Shown piece after piece: positions 11,421-22,730 of a stretch of 31,521 nucleotides of DNA. The stretch spans positions 1-31,521 of the forward strand of contig FLMG01004158.1 in NCBI GenBank assembly GCA_900088475.1, read 5' to 3'. Numbering within the stretch: position 1 is the first letter of the stretch; each line of letters begins with the position of its first letter. The DNA is from Hyphochytrium catenoides (lineage: Eukaryota; Sar; Hyphochytriomycetes; Hyphochytriales; Hyphochytriaceae). Under the pieces are notes generated by a model, which saw only the letters and a list, made by a program, of their open reading frames with translations, had not been told where the DNA came from and did not search any database. The translations under genes and the position numbers were made by a program.

Positions 11421-12314
11421 AAGAACTCCGACCGCTTCACGTCCGCCTGTTTGCTTCCCGCTTCTCTCGTCTACCTGGGTATGCCATGGCATATCTCTTC
11501 TCCCGTTCTCTTCTTCCCTTGTGTCTCTTTGTATTTCTCAGCCAGCAGGCTCTCATCCTGTAGCATAGACATCGCACAGCTTCTTATGGCCCCACATTAT
11601 CACTAATAAGTGGGATAAACAGTTATTATCTAAGCAGCAAGAGAGTGCTGCAAGGGAGAAGATGGAGGCAAAGAAGTCCGTCACACGAGGAAGGCTTCGG
11701 CAAGCAAAGCTCCCGGTACTCGACACACATCTCTGAGCACCACGCCTTCTCCCTAGCTCTAGCTCTACAAGTAGAAGTCTACTGGGGACACACAGTCTGC
11801 AGTAGCGTAGAGCATATCATGGAGATGACTCTTGACGCCATTTCTTGTTTTCTCTACTACTCCAATCAGTCCATTTCTTCGGCCTTATACTCTCTCTGGG
11901 TCGTCTTTCTCTCTTTCTATCTCTCTTTCTCCACATCTACTATGGGCTTCTGCACGACCGTCTCTACTCTGCACTGAAACACCCTTTCTGTCTCTTCTCT
12001 TCAGCGTCCGCATCCTACTTTGGCCCTTTCTCATACTGTTTTTATTGCCCAGCCATGGCTGTGCCTAGCGTAGGATCGGAGAGAGGGGAAGTATACACCG
12101 CACGAGGATCCGCCGGCAGGAACTGCAAAACAGAAACATTATAGCAGAAGAGCAGGGACGTCGTGTGCACTCTTAGTAACGCGGGTGATTGAGAGGCAAC
12201 GGCAAGAGTGAGAAATGGAGCAAGAGAATGAAAGACACGGCAGAATCAAAGCCATGTACGCATGTCTCCCTAGACGGTAGATTAGGGGCTCCGTCCACAG
12301 AGTTATAGAGAAGT
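11421..12314. other. convergent 3' region
   Basis: Apart from the candidate exon at 11580-11736 I see only CT-rich, non-coding sequence (clear around 11880-12040). It contains short frames without domains, between the convergent ends of the Lys-rich gene and the RRM gene. Confidence 0.45.
11580..11736 (+). other. candidate alternative last exon of the Lys-rich protein gene
   Basis: An open segment preceded by a cag 3' splice site encodes ~51 residues including NKWDKQLLSKQQESAAREKM and SVTRGRLRQAKLPVL, then TGA. If the last 4 nt of the upstream exon, the TAG stop included, are used as donor (exon ending at 11416), the phase fits exactly (AA plus C) and gives a 321-residue protein. The 163-nt intron is pyrimidine-rich toward its 3' end. 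Direct evidence for splicing is lacking. Confidence 0.4.
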
Positions 12315-14988
12315 CTACGGGATGGGGGAAGAGATTACGCAAGAGACTTTCCGCACCTTCTCTATCGCGCGTCCGACATAGGCACGATTTTTAGCCTCTA
12401 CATTGTCTGGCTGAGTAAAATCTTCCACTTCTACCTCTTCAGGAGGAGGCGGGGCCGGTGGATAGTACTGAGGGCCAGGGGCGGTGTAGGTTCCATAGTT
12501 GTACGCAGCTGGATAGGTCTGAGGATTGACTGTCAGATAGCCGCTCAGATGGTAGAAAGAAAAAGAAAGAAAGGAGTGAGAGGACGGGTAGGGGAGAGTG
12601 AAGCGGAGGCAGGGGAGAGAGGAGGAGGGGCCGGGTAAAAGAAAGAGAATGAGGGAGGAAAAGGGAGAGAAGGAGAGAGAGAGAGAGCTCAAAAGTGTAG
12701 ACAAAAAGCGAGAGGGTGACAGACAGTATCTACAAACCCGAACAAGAGCAGGAAGTCTTAGAAGTGCAAGAGCGAGGCACGCACACGCACGCACATTGGG
12801 CACACCGAGAACTCATAGTGGGCAAAACAGAGTCAAGCTATGAGGGGTAGCAGAGAGTTGGGGAGGGAGAAGAGACCAGGTCGGTCGAAAGAGAGAGAAG
12901 GAGCGGAGGAAGAGATTATACGAGCTAGCTACTATGCCAGACTACATCAAGCGACCTACCGCGTAGACCGCTGGCTGTTGTTGATAGGCCTCGTACCCGC
13001 CATAGTACTGCCCATAATAGCCGTACGCCGCAGGAGCATAAGACGGGTATCCATACGCAGCAGCCGCTGTGGCTCCTCCTGCTGCCGCTGCAGCTCCTGT
13101 GGCTCCCGGCGCCCGGCCCCATCCAAGCCGGACCTTCGTAGGGCCAAGCTGCGTGCCATTCAACGTTTGAATGACCGTTAGGGCCTGGTAGTGGTTCGCA
13201 AATTGGACAAATGCACATCCTCGGCCGGGTGGGATCTTGACGCTGAGAACCTCTCCCACTGAGGAGAAGTGTTTCTTCACCTCGTCCTCGGTCACCTGAG
13301 CAGAGTCTATACCTCCAACGAAGACAGTGGTGTTGGAGGCGTCTTCAGATGCGTTCAGCGGAGGAGCGAGAGAGAGAGACTCGGCAGGATTGAACGAGGA
13401 GGGTGCGTTTCTACGGGTCGTGGCGGCACTAACCCTCATAGGTCTGCTGGTGCAATACACTCCATTCATCGTGGCAATGGCCTGGAGGTGACAGCAGACA
13501 GGGGAGAGTAAACCATGAGAAAGAGAGTGAGAGAGAGAGAGAGAGAGCGCGAGAGAGAGAGAGAGAATAGGAGAGAGAAAGAGAGAGAAAGCAGAGATTC
13601 AGAAGTATAAGAGAAGTAGCTGCAGAGGCCATATGTACTGCCTCTAAGGCACTCCGCCCCAAGACCTCTCTACCTGCTCAGATTCCTCTTTCGATGCAAA
13701 ACGAACAAAGCCAAAGCCCTTTGAGGTCCCTGATACCTGATCCATGATGACCTGAAAAGGAGAAGAAGAAGGAGAAGGAGAGAGCTCATTAGTACGCTTC
13801 AAAAAAAGGCCCGCTTCAAAAGAAGAGAGACTCCCCATAACGTAGCTAAGCCCGTGCCCACCAAAGGAAGACTTCTCTCTCTCTCTTTCCGTCTTTTTCT
13901 TTTTCTTTCTCTCTTTGTATCTGAGCCCCCTCACCTTAGCGCCCCTGACAGTGGTGAATCTGGAGGCGAAGGTGGTGTACAGGATCGCGTCCGTGACATC
14001 TGAGGACAGATCCCCGACAAAGACGGAGTATTCCTCCTGCTCCACCCGCCGCCCACCAGCACCCCAGTTCAGACGGAAACGGAAGTTCGTGCCCGCTGAT
14101 GGAGAGAGAAGAAGAGAGAGAGAGAGACAGCGGGGATTCAAGGAGAGAGAAAGGAGCGCGAAGAAGAAGACTGAGTTAAGGACTTCCACAAGCAAGACAG
14201 AAGGGTGTTATGTATGGAGAACCGACAGAGTCTGAGGCGAGGAACATATTCGGGTTAAGGCGAGCGAGCGAGCGAGAAAGAGAGAGATAGCGGGAGACAA
14301 GAGGGGTGACTTAGGGGAGAGAGAGAACCACGTGAAAGGGAAAAGTAAGAAGAGTAAGGAGAAAGGCGGCAACAAAGGACGAAGCTCAAAGAAACGGTCT
14401 CAAGGAGCAGATCCTTCTCCACCCGAAAACAGGTGGGAGGGAAAGAGAGAGCGAGAGAGAGAGAGAGAGACCAGACAGAGAGAGAGAGAGAGAGAGAGAA
14501 AGAGAGGGACAAAGAGAAAGAGAGGCTATTGGCAGTACAGCCAGCAAGGAACGAAGAGAGAAAGAACCGCCTCATGAGTTCCGCGAAGGGTGGAAGAGAG
14601 AGAACGGACACTGCGGAACGCTGCGGCGGTCACGTACGAACGATTTGTCCATTCAAAGCATCGAGGACCCGCTGCGCCGCCGCCTTACTGCTGAACTCTA
14701 GGAATCCGTAGCCCTGGATGAAGCCCGTCACCTTGTCGCGGATCAGCTTGATCGTAGGCGTCTCTCCTGAAAAGAGAGAGAAAGTGTGTGCGTGAGAGAG
14801 AAAGAGACAAAGAGAGTGAAGGGGGAGAGAGAGAGAGAAAGAGAGAGAGAGAGGAGAGAAGAAGAGAGAGAAGGAGGGAGGCGCTGACCATAGGGCGAGA
14901 CCATGGAGCCGATGAAAGCCTCATCCCAGGTGGGCTGCACATCTCCAATCCAGAGCGTCCGGCACTCCGCCTCACCATAAGCCTCCAT
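12315..14988 (-). CDS. three-RRM RNA-binding protein of the RBP45/47-Nam8-TIA-1 type, ~400-410 aa
   Basis: Exons in phase: 14988-14889, 14766-14638, 14095-13935, 13751-13674, 13481 to ~12950, and a last exon starting near 12540 and ending at TAG 12315. RRM1 (residues ~10-75) has RNP2 TLWIGDV and RNP1 GYGFLEFSS. RRM2 (~98-172) has SVFVGDLSS and KGFGFVRFAS. RRM3 (~206-278) has TVFVGGIDS and GCAFVQFAN. After RRM1 comes PGTNFRFRLNW, the linker typical of the RBP45/47 family. The C-terminus is Ala/Gly/Tyr/Gln-rich and then Pro/Tyr-rich, as in stress-granule or splicing-linked relatives that bind U-rich RNA. The last junction is uncertain: exon ends 12946 (phase 2, joining 12543) or 12956 (phase 1, joining 12529) both work. 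ATG 14988 lies 2 nt inside a sequence that also looks like a 3' splice site, so an upstream exon may exist. Introns are packed with (CT)n in the sense strand. Confidence 0.9.
13519..13590. repeat. (GA)n microsatellite in RRM gene intron
   Basis: Nearly perfect GAGA on the plus strand, hence CTCT in the sense of the minus-strand gene. It lies in the intron between the exons ending at 13674 and starting at 13481. Confidence 0.85.
14260..14525. repeat. (GA)n-rich block in RRM gene intron
   Basis: Purine-rich with long GAGAGA runs, densest at 14445-14520. It lies in the ~540-nt intron between RRM1 and RRM2 coding segments and is CT-rich in the gene's sense strand. Confidence 0.8.
14769..14880. 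repeat. (GA)n microsatellite in first RRM gene intron
   Basis: This repeat fills essentially the whole 122-nt intron that splits RRM1 (14767-14888), leaving only the splice signals distinct. Confidence 0.85.
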
Positions 14989-15667
14989 CTCTTGGTTAAA
15001 GAGGAGAGAGGGCAGAGAGAGAGAGAGAGAGAGAGAAGGAGAGAAGGAGAGAGAGAGAGAAAGAGAGAAAGAGAGAAAGAGAGAAAGAGAGATTGAGAGA
15101 GAGATTGAGAGAGAGATGAAAGAGAGAGAGAGAGAGAGAGAGAGAAGGGGAGACGCCTTAGAGCAACAGAGGTGATGTCCTGGAGATAGAGAAGGATGAT
15201 GGCAGTGGGGCCACACTCTGCCTTTACTGAAGTCCGGGGAGAAAGAAGCTTCAACTGTGGACACTGGGCGGGGAGGAGAGAGGAGAGAGGAGAGAGAGGA
15301 TGCGACACCGTTCTTGACACCTCAGAGCACCGAAAAAGCAACAAGCTTCACAGCCAACTTGGGCGGGAACGGGGACCGACAGAGAGAGAGAGAGGGGAAG
15401 AGAGAGGGGAAGAGGAGAGGGAGAGGGAGGGAGAGAAAGAGACAGAGAAAGAGAGAGAGAGGAAGAGAGTATGTAAGGTTGAAGACAGGGTCAGAGGAGG
15501 GCCTAGCCGTTAGCCGCTGCCGTGAGTTGTTGTACAGGACATATCTCGGCATCCTCTGGCTCTTCATCACAACCCAGAGTACATTGTTCTACGCCTGCAT
15601 GACGATATGTCTTCCGCTTCTGTCTTGCAGGCCGACATGTACTTTTTCTCCATTGTCCCTCTCTTCT

Positions 15668-15698
<31 letters not shown>

Positions 15699-16266
15699 TT
15701 CTCTAGGTTGCCTTTTCTCTCTCTCCCTCTCTCTTCTGCTGCTCTTCACTCAGTCAACGGTCTCTCTCCCCACTGCCGCGCCTTTCTTGCGGAGCTTGTA
15801 TCTGGCGTCTCACAGCTCTACTTCAAAGGTCCAGTAGAGAGAGAGAGAAAGGGACAGAGCAGAGGAGAGTGGAAGAAGGAGGAGATTAGCGCGAGGTTAG
15901 GAAGTTTCTCAAGGAAGCGAGAGCCAGCGGGAGGAAGGCAGACGGGTGAGAGAAAGGGCAGAACCGCGCACGGCGTAGAGAGTTGGAGGCCAGAGAGGAA
16001 AGACGGAGAAGAAGTAGAGAGCCTAAAAGCGGTTAGCAGAGAGAAGGAACGGAAGCAAGAGGACTGTCGCCCTGTTAGCACAACAGACACAAAGAGAGAG
16101 TCAGGATTAGGTGAACACCTCGTCTCCTTCTTCTCTCTCCCTTCCCCTCCTTGGACCATGGACCCTGACCTCCTCGGAGATAAGGGAACCCAACGGACAG
16201 AGAAGGAGACCACGGGTGATACGCATCGTCTCCATAGAAGATAAGGAGACTCACAGCTGCTGCTCC
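14989..16266. other. divergent intergenic region rich in GA/CT repeats
   Basis: This lies between the RRM gene (minus) and the DUF1765-like gene (plus). GA repeats occupy about 15003-15155 and 15380-15475. The bias then flips to (CT)n at 15660-15745, and back to GA-rich at 15836-16110. The flip agrees with transcription leaving in both directions if the repeats are intronic or 5' UTR. Possible 5' UTR exons near 15165-15260 (minus) and 16158 (plus, ATG followed by DPDLLGDKG) could not be joined convincingly. Confidence 0.5.
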
Positions 16267-19200
16267 ATGGTGCAGCCAGCCTCTCTCTCCCCTTCTCCTT
16301 CTCCTAGCACTTGCCTCCTGCCGCCCTGGAGCTCTTCCTTCCAGCGTCGGGTGGGCGAGCTGCTGCGCGCGGCACCTGGGACGCTTCTGGGGCGACTGCT
16401 AAAGATCGAGAGCGCCGTGAAGGCTCGATGCTTTCTTTATGGGAAGAGAAGCGAACTCAGCACGGGCAGAGAGACGCTCCTTGCCCTGTGGGAGTTCCTA
16501 CTGAGTGAGATAGGTGAGGAGAGAAAGACAGAGGAGTCAGCGTCGAGTGGGCACATGGAGAGAGAGAAGAAGGAGCGACGGTTGAGGAGCTGAAGAGCGA
16601 ATATTACTCATTTTCTCCCTTACGTTACAGTCCAGGACGAGGGAGCACCTCCTGACTTAAGGAAGACAGCGTGCCGCCTGATCTCTGGTGGGTTCTTCTT
16701 TCTTATCCTCTTATGCTTTCTTTCCTCTCCTTCTTCTATCAACCCTCCTCCCTGTCTCTGGCTCAGGAATGTTTTTGCTTTGTCCTTCTCTCTTCATATC
16801 ATTCAGTCCATCCTTCCTGCTCTCGCTCCATCTCACTCGAGGAACCATCTCCTTGTCTGTACTCTGTCTCTCTCCCCGCCTCTCTCAGCGCTACTGCTGC
16901 GTCGGGAATTTTTTTTGGAGGAGGTGGAGCTGGTCCCGAGAGAGAGGTCGACGATAGAGACTCTGCTGACCTCTCCGTGGAGCCGGGCAGAGGAAGCAGA
17001 AGAGCCTCGGACAGAGGTCCCGACGTCTCCCTCTCCCCACCTGAAGCATTATCAGTTCCTCCTTGCCAAGACGCTCAACGCACTCCCAGGGTACGTTGGC
17101 CTTCCTTTAGCTCTTCTTCTACATAATCCTTCTTTCAATGCCGGGCGTCATTCCCTCTCTTCTCAATCCTTCTAAACGCCAAGCCTTGATGGCTCCTCCT
17201 CGAGTTCCGAGCTCCCTCCTATCATCGCTATATCTTTATCTATCTATAATCTTTTGACTGACTAGTTTGGCATTTTTGCCTCTTGTCTGGGGGTTAACTG
17301 GGCTGAAGCGGCTCTCACTAGTCTCTTCGCTTTTACTACGATCGACTCCAATGTGCCCGTTCACTTCCGTCTAACTCTCGCTCGGGTTTATCTTTGTCCT
17401 TTCTTCTATTGTGGCTCACAACTCCCTACAGCTGGTCTGTCATTCAGCCGTTAAGGGTTGTTGAAAGAGCGGCTGGAGAAGGCAACGGCGTTCCGGCGAG
17501 CAAGCTGACAGAACTCTCCGAGGTATTGAACGACTACTGCCTCTCCTGTTTACCTCTTTCTACCGGTTCTGTCCTATAGGCTGAGATTGCTTTGCCTGGC
17601 AATGAATAGAACTCCCCGTGTACCACTCGTTTCCTCTTTCCGTTTTTTGACTTTCTTATACACGAAGCTGATAACTGCGCTGACTAACTCTGTCTATAGG
17701 AAATCAAGCTCGCTGTTGATGTGGTCTCTTCTGCATTCTTCCGCCTCCCAGCGTTCACTCAGATGATTGTCAGTGACGTTATTCAGGCGACCAAAGAGCG
17801 AGGAACGTTCGCGCCCCACCCCAGAAGAGCATGCAGAAGGGTGAAGGAGAGACACACGGCGCTCTCCGTCCTAGTAGGTAGGTCCTTCATAAGCAAGGAT
17901 AGAACAGAGAGAGAGAGAGTTATTCTTGCGTAGAGGGGAACAAATAGACACTTCAAGGCGCTGGAAGCAAGAGAGAAGCAGGAAGAGCCAAGGTGGAACC
18001 CGCACAGACCCAAGCGTCTAAGGATTGATTCTTTCTCTCACAGCCCAGAAGTGTCCCCCATCAGTTCACCTAAAAGCAGAGAAGGACTTTATTCGCGATA
18101 ATCCCTCCCTGTTCTCATGGATTTGGATAGAGCCAGACGTCACCAATGTACTTTCTCCTCTGTCGGCCTCATTGCATCGCCTCTCTCAACAAACCTCTTC
18201 TTAAGCAATCCCTCCTGCACAAGCTTCCTCACCCTTTAGCAGCTGCGCTTGGCAGATCCTCTGATCTTTCGAAGTCTTACTCCCTCGTGTACCTCTTCTT
18301 TCAGTCTGAATTCACCTGCCCCTGGCTTACCTTAGCTTTTCTCCTTGGTCCTTGTCGCTCTCACACGCTAGATGTGTGATCCCACCCAGTTCCGCTGCTG
18401 GCTCACTGAAGTCTCCGGCAGCTCCCAATTCGTGAGCGAGTTCGTCTGCGCCTTCGTCTCCCATCTCCTCTCTGTCGCCAGCGGCCCCATCGTCTGGACA
18501 GCAGTTCCCGCTTACCGACACCTGGTGGGCCTGTTCGTGTCCATTCTGCAACAAGCTTTCACCTTCCTCGCAAAAGGTGTGTCCCGTTACTACGTCGCCT
18601 GCACCTTTCATCCACTTTCCTTTACACTCATGTTCTTATCTTCAGCTTGCCACCGGTTGTATGTCTCTCTCCAGCTCCCTCTCCCTGTCCCAAAGCTGTT
18701 ATCTGTACCTTCCCCCTTCTCTTAGACAATCTCGTTTGCGGATCGACATATTCATCCCTATCTGATGTCTCTGTAAGCTCTCCGTCCGCCACTATTACCT
18801 TCTAGCCTCTATGAACATCCGCGCCTCTGTTATCCCTTTCCGGTCATTCTCATCTCTCTCCCGCTGCGCTTCTCCTTATTCTCATGCGTCGCAGGCGTCA
18901 CGGATTTGCTGGAAGTGACTGATCCAGAGGTGAAGAGACTTCGAGATGAACGCTCCGGAGTAACGTTCAGGTAGGACCGCTCCTGTTCTGAGTCTTTCTG
19001 CTGCGGAGAAACATAATCGCTGTTCCTTTCCTGCGTTTCGTGTCCGGGAGATTTGTATTGCACATGTCTGGGATCTCTCCCGCCTCAAAACTCAAGCCCC
19101 TCTGCCCCTCTTAAATCTGCAGATTGACCCACACTCTGGCTCGAGCGATTATGGAATCTTCCTGCTGGCTTCTGGCGGATCAGCGTGTGCTAGATATCTG

Positions 19201-20853
19201 GATAGTACTTGCCTTTTCCTCGACCAACTTACACGAGATGCGCACGGTCTACCTTTGCATGGAGCAGGTGCTGCCCTCGTCTAGAGTCTCCTTTGCTAAC
19301 GTCAATCTTTATCTTTGCGCAGACTGCATAAGCAGAACGTCTTCCCTTCTTCTTCCCTCCGCAACCCACATACACGAATGTACGCTCACCGCTAAACCCT
19401 GGCGTACTGTTCACATTCCTCTCCCCCACGTATCTGTGACCTTGCAGATTAAGACCTGGTTTCGTTGCTCCTTACGCGATGAGGTTCTTCCGGTGACTGC
19501 AGAACTGGAGGCGTCAGGCTTCCGCCTTCAGCTCATCCCCCCTGTGGAGATTTCGTTCCTCTCCGACTGTCTCTCAAGAGTCCTACGTGCAGACAAATTT
19601 GAAGCCGTTCGCTGCGCCATCTACTTCTTTTTTTCCACTCTTATTGTTTTCAAGGTTCGTGATCCTCGCTACCTTCTTCCTTAAGTCTCCCGTGTGTAGC
19701 GGCTTAAAGTTGACGTTGACGGGAGCTGAGTAAATTGTCCCTGTTACTGGTCTCTCCTTCGAAGAGTGCTCCCATCTGACTTTGTTAGGTAGCCTGCGAG
19801 ACTGTCGCGAAGCTCCTTCAAGGTCTCTTTGCCTCTTCTCATCTTTTAACTCGAAAAATTTGCCTTTTTCTGTCGTTCCTTTGTGCCCTAAGCCTCAGGA
19901 TCGCCAAAAGCTGACTGAGAGCGTCTTGCTGGATCCGATGGCTTTCCATGGCCTCTTTCTTCACCCAAACCCAGAGACTAGGACTGCATTCCACTACCTT
20001 CTTGTCTACAGGGTAAGAACCTCAACTTTCACTTACTTTCTGTGAACCTTTTAGGAGGAGGTCTTGATATGCTGTCCTAGGCACGATAAGTTGGGCTACT
20101 CCTATGCTTATAAACTTTTATCTCCGTCCTGTGATTGAGCAATCTCTCTTATACTTTCCCACATTAAAGTTCCCATTCTCTTTCCCGCCCGTCTTCTCCA
20201 GCTCTTCCGCCACCCGAGGCCTTTCCTTGAGATTGTCACTGATCGCAAGTTGGATGCTTGTCCTCAATACCATGACTCTTTTAGCCGGAATCGCATAGGT
20301 ACACACATGCGTAAAGAAAAATAGATTGAAATAAAGGATGAGAAGGTTGGAATAAGGGATGAGAAGATTGGAATAAGGGATGAGAAGGGAGAACCAAAGA
20401 AGTTTCACCGCAGGTTCAAAGATGACTGAGCTATTGTTGCCCCCATGTCTTGCCTCTTCAGCTTTTATGCGTGACGACACCTTCCGGAGGTGGGATGAGC
20501 AGGGCTGTCGCGATGTTTGGGAGACAGAGTTCATTGTGGACATGAAGATCAAACAGAAATATGAGGCTTGCTTGATCACGCTAATGGACCAGATTATCGC
20601 AAATGATCCTAAGGTAGCATCACGTCTTTACCAATTTATATGCATCTCCTCATGTTCCTCAATCCTACCTCTCTAACAGCCTTCCCCGGTTGAGCGTGCA
20701 ATACCTGGTAACCAGTCTGTCTATGGGAAAACTTCTCTGGATGAGTTTCGGCTGTTGGTCCGCGCCTACTACGAGGCCTGGGAAGTAGATCCTAATTTTG
20801 ATCCGCCGGACCCCCGGTTCTTGGAGGATTCTTCGAAAAAATTAAAAGGGTGA
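16267..20853 (+). CDS. DUF1765-like conserved eukaryotic protein, ~698 aa, 14 exons
   Basis: Exons in phase: 16267-16513, 16631-16687, 16889-17090, 17432-17522, 17700-17877, 18044-18147, 18372-18576, 18895-18970, 19123-19267, 19448-19654, 19899-20012, 20202-20298, 20414-20613 and 20680-20853. The protein is helical. The part encoded from ~19123 to 20012 matches my memory of the DUF1765 family of fungi and Mycetozoa: VLDIWIVLAFSSTNLHEMR, then AIYFFFSTLIVFK, then LLDPMAFHGLFLHPNPETR and FHYLLVYR. The family has no known reaction. The C-terminus is polar (VDPNFDPPDPRFLED). The start at 16267 is the first in-frame ATG of a frame open to 16111; upstream exons are possible. The long introns 18148-18371, 18577-18894 and 19268-19447 could hide short extra exons, for example around 18206-18275. 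Confidence 0.75.
20325..20387 (+). repeat. 21-bp minisatellite, three copies, in an intron
   Basis: Three head-to-tail copies of a 21-bp unit (consensus attggaataagggatgagaag) differ at a few positions. They lie inside the 115-nt intron 20299-20413 of the DUF1765-like gene, just upstream of its 3' splice site. Confidence 0.9.
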
Positions 20854-22299
20854 TGACTATTCCGCGCCCATGCGCGGTCGCAATGTTCGTAGCACCTCAC
20901 AAAAGGGAGAGGAGAGCACCCGTATTCAGTCAACACTCTATATCTGACGCCCCGGAGTCCATTGGACGGACGGACGTCCATACCCTTCGGGAAGCAGAGA
21001 CTTCGCAATGGTCTATGCCACAGCTACTAAAAACAGAGCTTGGGGACAGCGATATTCTTCGGTTCCTTCTGCAGGGACAAGATCCCAAATAGCAATGCTG
21101 CGACTTTTGGGGGTTTCTTGTTCTCACTTTTCTAACCTCTCTGAGACTACCTGACGATGCTGCTGCTGCCACGTTCTGGCTGAAACGTAGCTGTGGAGTT
21201 TGGTTTGTTTTCTTTTGGGGGGGTACCAACCGCAACAATGCACTCGAAGATCGGCGCAAGAGCAACAGGAAGCGAGGCATCATGCCTCCCATTGTCCCTC
21301 GGCTCTTCTCTCTGTGTTTCCTACTACTATCCACACCTTCCAGCTGGCGTACTCCCAGTGACATATTTATTTATTTTCTAAGGTGTTCAATGGTAAATAG
21401 TAGTACGACAATGTAACCTAAGCCGTCGCCTTCATACTCCTTCCCTGCATACCGAACAGGAGATTGCTGACAGTATCACTCCAATGGTAGTGTTCTCCTC
21501 ATCTCAACGCTTGCTAATCATAACCAGGACTGTAATCGGCCAAAAGAATCTTGCGGGGTTGACTTTCTTCTCTACTCCTTAGGCGGGCTTCTCTAATCAT
21601 CTCTTCCTGCTGCTCTACCCTCCTATGATCATAACATATAAGACTCCTTTATGTGACAGGATCATCATCATTAGGCTCATAAAAAGGGCAGAGCCATTAA
21701 GGTCAGAAAAAGGGCAGAGCAGGCCAACTCGACACTCCAAGTCGAGACAAATTTTCCAGTCATTGCTTCCACTTGGTGACGTGATTAGAAAGCAGCACAG
21801 CTTCTAGGGATGACCTGATGAGTCTAAACCACCAATATGTTGACGAGAAGAAGAGTCACTCCTGATACCTCTTCCACTAGCACACGACTCACACCATATC
21901 TCATTGATTATACAGGGGCACAGCTCTACCTAGAGGTGTTAGTACAGTTAAGAGTGATTAGATAAAGTGATCCGGAGATACTAAGCTTGATAAGGACTGA
22001 ATAACGGGCGGGCCAGAAGATAGAGGATGGCACTTGCCATCAATAGCCGCTCTAAATAAGGCAGTTCTTTTGCGCCACCATCCCAAAAATGAGGGAAAGA
22101 ATATAGGGCGCCATTTAGGAGTTTTCTACTTAATTGTAGACAGTTTACCATAGAAAATGATCCCTAGCTTGTGGGATCCTTGGCGGGAATATAAGCTACC
22201 TTTATTTTAGTAACTGACTGTTGTCCAAAACCCATACAACAATGCAAGAAGTAGCCTATGCAATTGAAATTTGGAGTTGAAGGTCAACCACCGTAAAAC
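20854..22299. other. region downstream of the DUF1765-like gene
   Basis: At 20850-21092 a plus-strand frame overlapping the preceding stop is coding-like (ending SQWSMPQLLKTELGDSDILRF, then LLQGQDPK and TAG). It may be an alternative C-terminal end, but I could not find splice sites that join it. A short direct repeat aaaaagggcagagc occurs twice near 21683-21720. The rest, to 22299, shows no gene or clear repeat and marks the passage into the transposon-rich part. Confidence 0.4.
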
Positions 22300-22727
22300 C
22301 TACCAGAATTGATGCTCTTCCAACTTTTGGTGTTCGGTCAGCCGACACCCTCTGCCGTATGTGCACGCATTGTATACCTGTTGAGTTTGGTATGTAGAGG
22401 GGTTCCAATTGTTACTAGCTTGCGCCATTACCTGTTGCATATGTTCTTCTGTTTTCACTTGTGTTGTTCTCCCGTGGTAGAGAACACGTGGATCCCGAAA
22501 ATTTCTCAATATATCTCGGTGAGCTCTTTATCGCTGTAAAGACTGGCCGCTCTCTGGTTACCAGTCGGGGGCGTGTGCTTTTCAATTATCCATCTGTTCC
22601 ATAAGTTTGTTACCACCGTATGCGTTGGTGGACATGCGTTGGTTGGACCTATTAGGAGTTGGCTTTGTTTCGCATGGACTCCAATATTGTATGTCACAAT
22701 ATCTACTGAGTTCATCGCGTAGAACAA
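22300..22727 (-). pseudogene. degenerate coding fragment of unknown origin
   Basis: Two adjacent minus-strand frames (22727-22506 and 22509-22300) overlap slightly and read like one protein broken by a frameshift. The first contains LLIGPTNACPPTHTVVTNLW, the second TTQVKTEEHMQQVMAQASNN and ends EHQKLEEHQFW. Composition is protein-like, but I recognise no family. Its place beside a copia pol fragment suggests a transposon-borne piece, for example gag. Confidence 0.3.
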
Positions 22728-22730
22728 AGC

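Noticed and set aside
11066-11440. Open minus-strand frame of 124 codons with hydrophobic, membrane-like composition
   Set aside because: It is the antisense of the lysine-rich tail (AAG codons read as CTT), so hydrophobicity is an artefact.
14332-15744. Several long open frames on both strands in the 14.3-15.7 kb region
   Set aside because: Dipeptide repeats (Arg-Glu, Ser-Leu) from GA/CT microsatellites; the real exons of the RRM gene lie between them.
20930-21364. Minus-strand frame of 144 codons downstream of the DUF1765-like gene
   Set aside because: Ser/Arg-rich shadow opposite a more protein-like plus-strand frame; no motif seen.
22182-22189. E2F-type GGCGGGAA
   Set aside because: Single site in gene-poor sequence with no start codon nearby; likely chance.
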